The notes under the pieces are model-generated. The model searched no databases, had not been told where the DNA came from, and worked only from the letters and a program-made list of their open reading frames with translations. Of a stretch of DNA of 64,000 nt, positions 51,008 through 60,100 are shown piece after piece. Origin of the DNA: DAOTWP01 sp034435675 (lineage in GTDB: Bacteria > Chloroflexota > Anaerolineae > Aggregatilineales > Phototrophicaceae). The DNA is taken from assembly GCA_034435675.1 (NCBI GenBank), contig DAOTWP010000291.1, forward strand, positions 1 through 64,000, in the 5' to 3' direction. A program made the position numbers and the translations under genes. How positions within the stretch are numbered: position 1 is the stretch's first letter; every line of letters starts with the position of its first letter.

Positions 51008-52294
51008 TTATTCAGAGTCGAAGTACTGTTCGACCTGCGAGCAAATCGTGTCTGCAAATTCCTGCGCGCTCAGTTCGCCGTTGAAGACTGCGTTGACGGC
51101 GGTGCCATACGCGGCGTCAATAGCGGGCCAATCACCGTAGAACAGCGGGGCTTCGGTCACACCGACTGCCGCGCCGTCCACGAACACCTGATTATTCACG
51201 CCGCTGTCCGGCAGCGTGCCGAGGAACAGTTCAATCGCGGCGTCGGTTGCACGGCTGGGGATATTTGCACCCAGGCTGGCAATCTGCCCCTGAATTTCGG
51301 CGCTGGTCAGGCGGGTCACCAGATCCCACGCTTCTGCTGGGTGTGCGGTGTTGGCGTTGACCACATAAGCACCCCAGAACAGCCAGTTCGTCGGACCACC
51401 CGGACCTTCCGGCAGCGGACCCACGTTCCAGTTGAAGCTGGCATTGGCGATCGTGCCGGGGGTTGCCCAGCGCCCGTTCATGAACATACCCACTGTGCCC
51501 GCGAGGAAGGGCGGTTCAGAGTCTGTGCCCCACGGAATTGCCCAGCCATTGTCGAACAGGCTCTTGGCAGCTTCGAGACCCATAACAGTCGCTTCGTTGT
51601 TCAGCCCGCATGCGCGGAAGTCTTCGGTGAAGAAGCTGGAGCCAGCGCTGTTGACCCAGAAGCCCCAGTTCGCCCACCAGGCATTCATGCCGAAACCCGT
51701 GATGCCTTCACCCAGCCCACTGATTGCCTCTGCTGCGGCAAAGAATTCATCCCATGTCCAGGAATCGCCAGCGCCGGGATAGTCCAGACCAGCTTCGTCA
51801 AACAGATCGGCGTTGTAATACAGTGCGAATGCCGATACGTCACGCGGCAGACCCCACAGTGCCGGATCCTGTCCCTCGGTTGGGGTTTGCAGGAAGCCCA
51901 TCGGACCAGCATAGAAATCAGTGGCGGCAAAATCTGCATCCGCGCCCGAAAGTTCAGCAAGGTTCAGAATCAGACCAGCTTCCGCAAAGCGTGCCACGTC
52001 CGTGCCGGGAATCCAGAACACATCGGGAGCCGTGCCCGCTTCGATTTCGGAAATCAGCACATCCTGATAGCTGGCAGTTTCAGAGCCACCGGGTTCATAT
52101 TGCAGGGCTACACCGTCCCATGCTTCGTCAATCGCCTGGCTTGCGGCGGTGTAAACGTCAATTTCCGCCTGATTATCCGGGCGGGTACGCCAGCGCAGGG
52201 TGATTTCTTCGCTGCTTTCCTGCGCGAACACCAGCATGGTGGGCAGCATCAGCGCGAAAACGAACAGCACACTGATCAAAACACGCTTGTTCAT
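51008..52294 (-). CDS. Extracellular solute-binding protein, family 1 (sugar)
   Basis: A 428-aa exported binding protein. The signal peptide is MNKRVLISVLFVFALMLPTM followed by LVFAQ; no lipobox cysteine is seen near the cleavage site, so it may be held by another means. Family features include LRWRTRPDNQAEIDVY, the LINLAEL-like hinge and TVGMFMNGRWATPGTI. It delivers an oligosaccharide or sugar to the two permeases downstream. GAGGAG precedes ATG 52294. Confidence 0.88.
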   Translation of the reverse strand: MNKRVLISVLFVFALMLPTMLVFAQESSEEITLRWRTRPDNQAEIDVYTAASQAIDEAWDGVALQYEPGGSETASYQDVLISEIEAGTAPDVFWIPGTDVARFAEAGLILNLAELSGADADFAATDFYAGPMGFLQTPTEGQDPALWGLPRDVSAFALYYNADLFDEAGLDYPGAGDSWTWDEFFAAAEAISGLGEGITGFGMNAWWANWGFWVNSAGSSFFTEDFRACGLNNEATVMGLEAAKSLFDNGWAIPWGTDSEPPFLAGTVGMFMNGRWATPGTIANASFNWNVGPLPEGPGGPTNWLFWGAYVVNANTAHPAEAWDLVTRLTSAEIQGQIASLGANIPSRATDAAIELFLGTLPDSGVNNQVFVDGAAVGVTEAPLFYGDWPAIDAAYGTAVNAVFNGELSAQEFADTICSQVEQYFDSE

Positions 52295-52450
52295 TAGTTC
52301 CACTCCTCGAGATAGTGTGTTAAACAAGAGTAAGTGCTGCTGATCTCATATTAATCGTTCTCGACAATCACCCCCTTTCGGATCAGTGCGCTCCACAATT
52401 CGCCACAGGAAGCACCACGCCTCCGCATGATTGGCGTCTGTGGATCAGCA

Positions 52451-53473
52451 TCAAACGGACAGCTTATCTGCCGGTGGCTGTGTTGACGCCCGCGTAATCA
52501 AACGTGCGGGCAGTTCCACCGGGTCAGGGAATTTGTTATCCAGAACCTCAAACAACATCCGGGCGGCGCTGCGCCCCAATTCCAGCGTCTGCTGGTCAAT
52601 CGTCGTTAGCGCAGGGGCAAAAATCGCCGCGGTCGGAATATCGTCATAGCCGATGACACTCAGGTCATGGGGGACTCTTCGCCCCAGCAGGCGCGCCTGC
52701 TGCAGCGCACCAAACGCCATACGGTCATTGAGACAGATCAACGCAGTGATCTCAGGGTGCTGTGCCAGCAGGTTCGCCGCACAGGACATACCACTTTCTG
52801 TGGAAAAATCCCCCAGGCACACCGGCAGCGCATCGTAATTCAGACCCTGCTCCTGTGCAGCTTCTCGCAAGCCAGTCATTCGCCGTGCGACAGAATAGTT
52901 CACCGCTTCCGGTGCGCTGATGATTCCAATGCGCCGGTGCCCCAGTTCGAGTATGTGGGTCATCTGCTGGCGCGCGCCGCCATAATCATCGCTGCGCACG
53001 GAATAGCGTGCAGTGTGATAACCAATCGCTACAGCGGGCAGATGGCGCTGCTCCGCAAGTTGTGTCACGGACGCCAGCGGCACATTGTCCACCGCGATTA
53101 CGCCTTCGATATAACCACTGTGCAGCAGCCGATAGTAAGTGTCGTCAACTGTGCCCGGTTGCAGGTGTGGAGTGCTCAAAAGAATGTTGTAACCGCGCAG
53201 ATTGCATTCCTCGTCAATCCCCTCAAGGATGCGCACCACCACCGGGTCCTTAAAAATCGGGTCATAGATGTACGGAAAGACAATCGCTACGATGTGCGTT
53301 TTTCCGGAAGACAGCGCTCTTGCGGCAATGTTGGGGACATAGTTGAGTTCCGCTACGGCGCGCATCACTTTCTCGCGGGTTTCCTCGCGCACATAGGGGG
53401 TATTGGAAAGCACCTTGGAGACAGTCGCCGTAGAAACGCCGGCGTGCTTCGCTACGTCTTGTAAAGTGGGCAT
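52451..53473 (-). CDS. LacI-family transcriptional regulator
   Basis: A 340-aa repressor-type regulator. The N-terminal helix-turn-helix and hinge are textbook LacI: TLQDVAKHAGVSTATVSKVL then NYVPNIAARALSSGKT. The effector domain (~60-330) has the periplasmic-binding-protein fold. It probably controls the adjacent ABC transporter and beta-galactosidase genes in response to their sugar. A perfect 22-bp palindrome lies 26 bases upstream of its start, so autoregulation is likely. Confidence 0.92.
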   Translation of the reverse strand: MPTLQDVAKHAGVSTATVSKVLSNTPYVREETREKVMRAVAELNYVPNIAARALSSGKTHIVAIVFPYIYDPIFKDPVVVRILEGIDEECNLRGYNILLSTPHLQPGTVDDTYYRLLHSGYIEGVIAVDNVPLASVTQLAEQRHLPAVAIGYHTARYSVRSDDYGGARQQMTHILELGHRRIGIISAPEAVNYSVARRMTGLREAAQEQGLNYDALPVCLGDFSTESGMSCAANLLAQHPEITALICLNDRMAFGALQQARLLGRRVPHDLSVIGYDDIPTAAIFAPALTTIDQQTLELGRSAARMLFEVLDNKFPDPVELPARLITRASTQPPADKLSV

Positions 53474-53498
53474 CAGACCGGTCTATTTCTGAAAAAAG

Positions 53499-53520
53499 TA
53501 TAGTTAAGCGCTTAACTATA
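53499..53520. promoter_or_regulatory. Perfect 22-bp palindromic operator, probable LacI-family site
   Basis: Arms TATAGTTAAGC and GCTTAACTATA meet at a central CG pair, as in many LacI/GalR operators. It is placed just before the regulator's start. I find no second perfect copy before the binding-protein gene. Confidence 0.65.
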
Positions 53521-53662
53521 GAGTATAACGCGAAACATGCCGCTGTCAACAAATTGGGGTGAAGCTCTCATCATGTGACGACGTCACCCCGCGCCCACCC
53601 GGCAGAAACCGGATGGACGCAGATCAACAACCGCATGCAACCACCCTTGCACTGGTAAGATC

Positions 53663-53710
53663 AATTTGTATGCCTGACAAGGGGATTATTCCCCTTGTTC
53701 AGCCCGCATG
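53663..53710 (+). repeat. Dispersed 48-bp hairpin repeat, copy 3
   Basis: Core hairpin ACAAGGGG-6 nt-CCCCTTGT; 41 of 48 bases agree with copy 1 at 37973-38020. It lies between the GH2 gene and the LacI gene. Confidence 0.7.
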
Positions 53711-53751
53711 CTTTACCCGGCTTACTGATCTTGTTGCACTGCCAGAGGCAA

Positions 53752-55959
53752 TCAGATCAGTTTTACGGACACCGCAGCGTGTGGCAGGCGCGGTGCCTGT
53801 GCGCGCACCACCACTATGCCGTGCTGATAACGTGCCTTCAGGTAAACCGCGGCGTTGCCCCCCATCAGAGCAAAGGGATTTTCCCCAATCAAGTCCGCCG
53901 GTCCTTCCACGCTGAACGTGACACACGATTGTGTGTAGGGCAGGCGATTGCCAAACCGGTCTGCAATCCGCACGATAATGCGCGTCATATCTGCACCATT
54001 CGCCTGAATCTGCGCGTCGTCTGCTTCAAGCACGAGTGCAGCGGGCAAGCCATCCGCCGAGAAGCGCTGTTCAGCCGCTTCCTGTCCGTTCAAGTAACCG
54101 ACCACACGCAAATCCTCAAAGGCGCTGCCCCAGGTCATCAGCAATCCCAGCCCGGTCACGGCAAACGGCGGGTGGGGTAAATGAGGATAGTGTTCACGAT
54201 CCGGCTGGAAACGTCCATGCAGGCTGCCGCCGACATAGACGGCGATTTCATCGCAGTTGCTGAAAATCACCAGCGGATCGTTGCCGCCTTCGCTGCGATC
54301 GCCCATCGTCCAGAATGTGGCGGCTTGCAGGACGACACGCTGCCGCGGCGACTGCTGGCTTGCATAGAAATAAGCGGCGAACTTGGGCAGCCGGAACATA
54401 TCCATGACACCGTGATAACACACCCGATCTCCACTGCCCAGCTCGTGATGCGTATGATAATCAAAGGCACACCAGCCAATCGCGCCGGTAACGTCATCCA
54501 TCCCGGCGGCAGTGTTCTGGATGCGCGCATGGCGCAGCGCGTGTTCAAGCTGGCGATCCTCGTTATCCCAGCTTTTGGTCGGGAACATATGCCCGTTAAA
54601 CTCGGTCACCAGATGCGGCGTATGCACTGGCGGGTCAATCGTGTTGGAAAAGTCGTTATACGTGTAAACATCTTCCAGAAACACACTTTCCTTGAAGTTA
54701 CGCACGCCGCCCGCCTGTCGTGTGGGATCAAGCTCTTTCGCCAGCGTGTTGCTGTCCTCGTAAAATGCGCCGTCGTCCCAACTTTCATTGATGCGCACAC
54801 CCCACAGGATGATCGACGGGTGGTTGCGGTCGCGTTCAATCATGACGCGCAGGTCGCGCAGCGCCAGCGCCTTCCAGTCATCATCGCCAATAAACTGCCA
54901 TCCGGGGATTTCCTCAAACACGAGCAAGCCAATTTCGTCGCAGCGCTGCAAGAAGTGCGGCGACTGCGGATAATGTGACGTGCGCACGATGTTACAGCCC
55001 AGTTCATATTTGAGGATGTCGGCATCGCGCGCCTGCAACCTTGCCGGAGCAGCCGCGCCAATAAACGGGAAGGTCTGATGCCGGTTTAGCCCGCGCAGCT
55101 TGATCTTTTCGCCATTAAGGTAAAAGCCGTCACTGGCGAAGCGTGCCTCGCGGAAGCCATATAGCAGGGAGATTTCGTCATACTGGCGTTCGTCTGCGCT
55201 GTGCAGCCCTGCCTGATCGTATAAACTCACCGTAAAATTGTAGCGTTGGGGATTATCCAGCGACCAGAGTTGCAGCGAACCGCGCGGCACAGCGCTGAGA
55301 TCACTGTGCAGACGCAGCTTGACGGTGCTGCCCGGCGGAATCGTGCCCGTTGTCGTTTCCGCCTTCCAGTACTCCATCCCACCCACCACCGCCACTTTCT
55401 GCGCCTGTGCGGTCAGGTTGTTGACCCACACATCAATGACGACCTTCGGCGAGTTCAGCACATCAAAGCTCTGAACAAACACGTCAGCGATATACACCGG
55501 TTCCACCAGTCGCAGCCGTACATCACGGTAGATGCCACCAAATGTCAGGTAATCCACCACATAGCCGAAGGGCGGAATATCCTTGCGCTCGCGGCTGTCC
55601 AAATACACGGTGAGCAGGTTCTCGCCTGTCTCATCCAGATAGTCTGTGATGTCGAAGGAGAACGGCACATACCCGCCGCGATGTTCGTCAAACGTGTGCC
55701 CGTTGATACTCACTGTCGCGGCGATCATCGCCCCGTCAAAGTCGAGCAGCACTCGTCTTCCGTTCAATGGTTCGGGCAGGCGAAAACACTTGCGATAGGT
55801 CGATATGAACTCATACTCGCTCTGATCAAAGTTGTGGTGCGGCAAAAGTACGTTGCTGTGCGGCAGGGTTACGGGATGGAAAGCCTCGTTGGGCACATCA
55901 TCGCTCAGCACTTCGGGCGCAAACAGCCATTGATCGTTAAAAGGGATGACGGTTCTCAC
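53752..55959 (-). CDS. Glycoside hydrolase family 2 (beta-galactosidase-like)
   Basis: A 735-aa cytoplasmic glycosidase. The N-terminal sugar-binding domain reads YEFISTYRKCFRLPEPLNGR; then come an Ig-like domain, and the TIM barrel from LRGLNRHQTFPFIGAA. The catalytic acid/base is Glu392 in LWGVRINESWDD, the nucleophile Glu453 in PHLVTEFNGHMFP. The C-terminal domains are Ig-like. GTG 55959 has AAGGA 8 nt upstream and starts the fold correctly; the frame extends to 56142 without homology. A beta-galactosidase, beta-glucuronidase or beta-mannosidase activity is possible; its place beside a sugar importer suggests it cleaves the imported oligosaccharide. Confidence 0.88.
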   Translation of the reverse strand: MRTVIPFNDQWLFAPEVLSDDVPNEAFHPVTLPHSNVLLPHHNFDQSEYEFISTYRKCFRLPEPLNGRRVLLDFDGAMIAATVSINGHTFDEHRGGYVPFSFDITDYLDETGENLLTVYLDSRERKDIPPFGYVVDYLTFGGIYRDVRLRLVEPVYIADVFVQSFDVLNSPKVVIDVWVNNLTAQAQKVAVVGGMEYWKAETTTGTIPPGSTVKLRLHSDLSAVPRGSLQLWSLDNPQRYNFTVSLYDQAGLHSADERQYDEISLLYGFREARFASDGFYLNGEKIKLRGLNRHQTFPFIGAAAPARLQARDADILKYELGCNIVRTSHYPQSPHFLQRCDEIGLLVFEEIPGWQFIGDDDWKALALRDLRVMIERDRNHPSIILWGVRINESWDDGAFYEDSNTLAKELDPTRQAGGVRNFKESVFLEDVYTYNDFSNTIDPPVHTPHLVTEFNGHMFPTKSWDNEDRQLEHALRHARIQNTAAGMDDVTGAIGWCAFDYHTHHELGSGDRVCYHGVMDMFRLPKFAAYFYASQQSPRQRVVLQAATFWTMGDRSEGGNDPLVIFSNCDEIAVYVGGSLHGRFQPDREHYPHLPHPPFAVTGLGLLMTWGSAFEDLRVVGYLNGQEAAEQRFSADGLPAALVLEADDAQIQANGADMTRIIVRIADRFGNRLPYTQSCVTFSVEGPADLIGENPFALMGGNAAVYLKARYQHGIVVVRAQAPRLPHAAVSVKLI

Positions 55960-56147
55960 GTCGTTTGGTCCTTGTCGTTCAACACAGGAATGCAGTCTAC
56001 TATGCATTATACCTGTGCGGACGCACAACATCGAAGGGGCTGCAACAGGCATAGTTCGGCGCAAAAGCTGCTTGATGAAACAGGCAAACAACGGTGTACT
56101 ATCTTCAAGGCTGGTTACATCTGTCAGCAACAGAAAGAGCATGCCCT
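55960..56147. other. Divergent promoter region between GH2 and PfkB genes
   Basis: 188 bases from which both genes are read outward. I see no strong promoter boxes and no copy of the LacI-type palindrome. Confidence 0.3.
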
Positions 56148-57089
56148 ATGATCTGTGTGACCCCGAATGCCGCGATTGATCGCACCCTGGTCGTGCAAGG
56201 TTTCGCACAGGGCGGGGTGTTTCGCCCAACTGAACAGCTCATCAATGCCGGGGGCAAAGGGGTCAATGTTGCCCGTGCAGCGCGCGTGCTGGGTGGCAGT
56301 GCAGTTTGCAGCGGTTTTCTGGGCGGTTTCAGCGGGCAGTACGCCGCTGACCTGCTGCGGAGCGAAGGTTTGGATGCTGCATGGACATGGCTGCCTGGAC
56401 GCGAGAGCCGTACCTGTGTCATCCTCATTGATCCGGAAACGTTGCTTAGCTCTGTTATCAACGAACAGGGTCCCACTGTCAGCACGGAAGACTGGGCACG
56501 CCTGCACGCTGACCTGCTGCGGCTGGCACAGCAGCACGTGACCGTCTGTTTTTGCGGCAGCCTGCCGCCGGGATCACCACAGGAGGCATTTACGGATTTG
56601 CTGCACGCGCTGGTCACGGCGGGGAAACAGGTGTGGGTAGATACCAGCGGCGCGGCGCTGCAAAACGCTGCGAAGGTTCATGGGGCAGCACTGAAAATTA
56701 ATGGTGATGAGGCGGCGGCGCTGGTCGGTATGCCCCTGCACACCCCCGCAGAAGCCGCTGCTGCCGCCCGCACACTGCACCAGCGCACTGGCGCAAAGTG
56801 TGCGATCACGCTGGGCGCGCGCGGCGCAGTCTTGGCAGATGAACACGGTGCATGGTATGCCCAGCCACCTGCCGTGCAGTCAAAAAGTGCCCTGGGCAGC
56901 GGCGACACTTTTCTGGCGGGCATGCTCACCGCGTTGGAACAGGGCGAACAACCGCCAGAGGCACTGCGCCGCGCTGCCGCCGCAGGAACCGCCAACACGC
57001 TTTCGCTGGGCGGCGGGCGTTTTGAACGCGCGCAGTTTGAGCAAATCCTTGCCAAGACATACTTGGAACACCTGCCTGTTGAGGGGTAG
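56148..57089 (+). CDS. PfkB-family sugar kinase (1-phosphofructokinase/tagatose-6-phosphate kinase type)
   Basis: A 313-aa ribokinase-fold enzyme. The N-terminus ICVTPNAAIDRTLVV and INAGGKGVNVARAARVLGG are typical of 1-phosphofructokinase and tagatose-6-phosphate kinase. The C-terminal catalytic motif reads ALGSGDTFLAGML (base Asp253), with SGD where many members have AGD. With a beta-galactosidase and a sugar importer adjacent, a tagatose-6-phosphate or related step is plausible, but the exact sugar is not shown. AAAGAG lies 9 nt before ATG 56148. Confidence 0.85.
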   Translation: MICVTPNAAIDRTLVVQGFAQGGVFRPTEQLINAGGKGVNVARAARVLGGSAVCSGFLGGFSGQYAADLLRSEGLDAAWTWLPGRESRTCVILIDPETLLSSVINEQGPTVSTEDWARLHADLLRLAQQHVTVCFCGSLPPGSPQEAFTDLLHALVTAGKQVWVDTSGAALQNAAKVHGAALKINGDEAAALVGMPLHTPAEAAAAARTLHQRTGAKCAITLGARGAVLADEHGAWYAQPPAVQSKSALGSGDTFLAGMLTALEQGEQPPEALRRAAAAGTANTLSLGGGRFERAQFEQILAKTYLEHLPVEG

Positions 57090-57108
57090 TGCTGCGTGCA
57101 ACAAACAA

Positions 57109-57131
57109 CAGGAGGGCAATGTACCCTCCTG
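57109..57131. terminator. Hairpin terminator after the PfkB gene
   Basis: Perfect 8-bp stem CAGGAGGG/CCCTCCTG with a 7-nt loop. Confidence 0.6.
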
Positions 57132-57199
57132 CTGCTTGCTCATTGCGCATTGGTTAGTTCAAGTGTACAGATACCAGCGTCTGACGCTAATCCTACGTC

Positions 57200-60100
57200 T
57201 CAATCACTCGTTTCATCTATCAGCATTGTGCCTGTTGTAGACCAGCCGCTCCATGTCGTTGGTCCGCTTTGTGCTCGTATCCGCCAGAAGTACGTGCCTG
57301 CAGGCAGGGCTTCCGGCAGGGTAAACACCGTTGCATTGGGCGGCAGGACGTTGTTGCTGTATACAATTTCGACGAAACGTAGATCACGCGCGATCTGAAT
57401 TTCGTATGCCTGCGCCCACGTGATGCGCGTCCATGTCAGGGTGGGTGGGTTGTTGATCTGGCGGTTGAGGACCGGCGCGACGCTGGCGGGTGTCATCAGC
57501 TTAAGCGTAAACACTGCACTCCAGCCTCCAGGCAGCCCAACGCCATCCAGCGCCCGCACGCGCCAGTAGAACGTGGTTGGAGGCAGCGGCGAGAGGGTAC
57601 TGTAGGTTGTCCTTGGAACAATTACGCTGGCAGCGTTGCCAAAATTCTCGTCCGTACTCCACTGCAATTCGTAGTTTGCCGCACCGAGAACAGGACGCCA
57701 GGTAAACCGCGGAGTCAGCCCGGTCAGGTTGGTGTTGTGCGCTGGTGTGAGCAAGGTCGGTGCGGCAAGCGGTGTGGTCTGCACAATAAAGAACCGTGCC
57801 GCGCTCCAGCGTCCCGCCGCCTGATTAGTATCCACCCCGCGCACGCGCCAGTACCAGCGCCCGGCAGTGAGCGCCTGTCCACCGGGGATCGTTAGCGCTG
57901 AGTTTGCCTCGCACGGATAAACCCATTCCGGACTGCTGAAGTTGGCGGTGTTGTCAATTTCAATACGATAACACAGCAGATTGCCGGTAACTGCGGTCCA
58001 TTGCAGCGTTGGCGTTCCTGTGGTCAGTGTTACACCGTTATTGGGGCTAGTCAGCAGCGGCGCAGGCAGCACTGATGTCGTGACCGCAAAGCGCAGGCTG
58101 CTTTCCGGTGGGGGCACGACCCCATTCACCAGCAGCCGCCAGTAGTATTCGCCGTGCCCAAGCGCATTCGCGGCGGGCAGGCGGTAAGCGGTGGCAGTCG
58201 TAGGCGTTCCAGTGTGAATGATATTACCGAAGCTGCTGTCGGTGGCAATCTCCACGACATAGCTTGCCCCAACAAGTCCCGCTGTCGCCCACGTAAAGGT
58301 GGGGGCAATGGTGTTAGCAGTAACTAAAGCAGCGTTGCCGGCGGGCGTCAGCGGCAGCCGCACCACAAAGCTGGACACGGGACTCTGCGTCCCCCAGTGG
58401 TTGGCAGCGTCCATTGCCGCGACCGACCAGTAGTAAACACCCTGTGCCAGCGGTGTGGGCAGCACAGCAGCGGTCAATGTCAGGCGCGGCGCGGCAACTT
58501 CATACTCGAACAGCAGTGGGCTGCTCAAATCGGATGAAGTAGACAGAGTCACGCGGTAACGTACTGCACCATCAAAGCCACGCCAGACCAGAGTCGGGCG
58601 AACAAGATGCGTAGGGGTGCCCTCTGCCGGGGCAAGCAGTTCGGGCGCGCGGGGGGCGCCGGTATCCAGTGTGAAGCTGTACACCGCGCTCCAACGCCCT
58701 GCAGCGCCGTAGGTATTGAGCGTGCGCACACGCCAGTAGTACAGTCCATCACTGAGCGACTGCGCGGGTAATTCCACGTTGTCTACCGGGACATCGCCAT
58801 CAGGTATCGTCTGGTCCACGGCGAGCTGCGTGAAACGAGCATCATGCGCCACCTGGAATTGGTAGCTGAATGGCCCAGCCGGGGTGGTGTCGGCGATTTC
58901 AGCCGCAACATACTGCGGCGACGCCCCGGTCGTACTGCGGTTGACCGGGCTGAGCAAGCGCGGCGCAGGCGGCAGTGCGGGCGTGACCGAGAACCGGCGC
59001 ACACCTTCAGTGAGTTCCGGCTGACCGCTAACATTGACCCGCCACCAGTATTCGCCGTGCGGCAGTGCGTCCGCAGCGGGCAGCAGCAATCGCAGGGTTG
59101 TCTGCGAGGCGCTGGTATAGACGATATTGGTGAAATCCTCATCGCTCGCGATTTGCAGCGTGTAGGTTACTCCGGCAACTCCCGCGCTCTGCCAGACAAA
59201 GGTTGGGCGGGCACTTGTGCCGGTGACAATTGCAAAATCCGCTGCCGGAGCAGAGGCGAGATTCACGATAAACACGGCTTCAGCACCGTAGGGGCTCCAG
59301 TTGCCCGCCGCATCACCGGCAGCAACTTGCCAGCGGTAACGTCCCTGTGCCAGCGGCGTAGGCAGGCTGGTAGCATTGAAAATCATGCGGGTGCTGTTCA
59401 CAGCAAAGTCATTGAGAATGACCGAACCATCGCCGGTCAGCAGGCGCAGGCGGTAGCGGTTTGCACCGGGCGCGGCACGCCACGACAGCGCCGGGCGCAC
59501 CAGATAGGTCGTCGTATTGTTGATTAGGCTGAGCAGTTCGGGCGGGTTGGGCGCGGTGTTGTCCACCGTGAAGCTGAAGACAGCGCTCCAGCCCCCTGCC
59601 ACACCGTTGATATTGATTGAAGCGACCCGCCAGTAGTAGACACCGTCCGCCAGCGGAGGATATGGCAGGGGGCGGGACAAGGTTGTAATCAGATTGTCGT
59701 TGATGATCATGCTGCCAAAGCGCGGGTCATCATCAAGCTGGAGATGATAATATGCTGGCGCTGTGCCAGCAGGAGCAGTCCATGCCAGCGCTGGCAGCGG
59801 ATCAACCAGCAGCGCGCGGTTTGCTGGGGCGTTCAGCGTCGGCGGGCGCAGCAGCGGCACGGTGTTCAACTGCGCGCTGAAGACATAATCGCCCGAAGCG
59901 CCGTTGTAACCGCCAAGCTGAAAATGCACCACCTGCCCGCTGGTGAGGTTCAGCAGCACCCGCGACGAACGATCTGTTACTGTGACATCGTCGCTGCACG
60001 CAAGCTGTGTCAGCGCGTTCAGGCTGCTGCCGCTGTAGGCAACCAGCATAGTGTCGAAGCTGCTGCCTGCCGTGAAGAACACATACTGCCCGGCAGCGGG

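Noticed and set aside
52295..52450. Second LacI-type operator before the binding-protein gene
   Set aside because: Only loose fragments such as GTTAAAC are present; no symmetric site comparable with 53499-53520.
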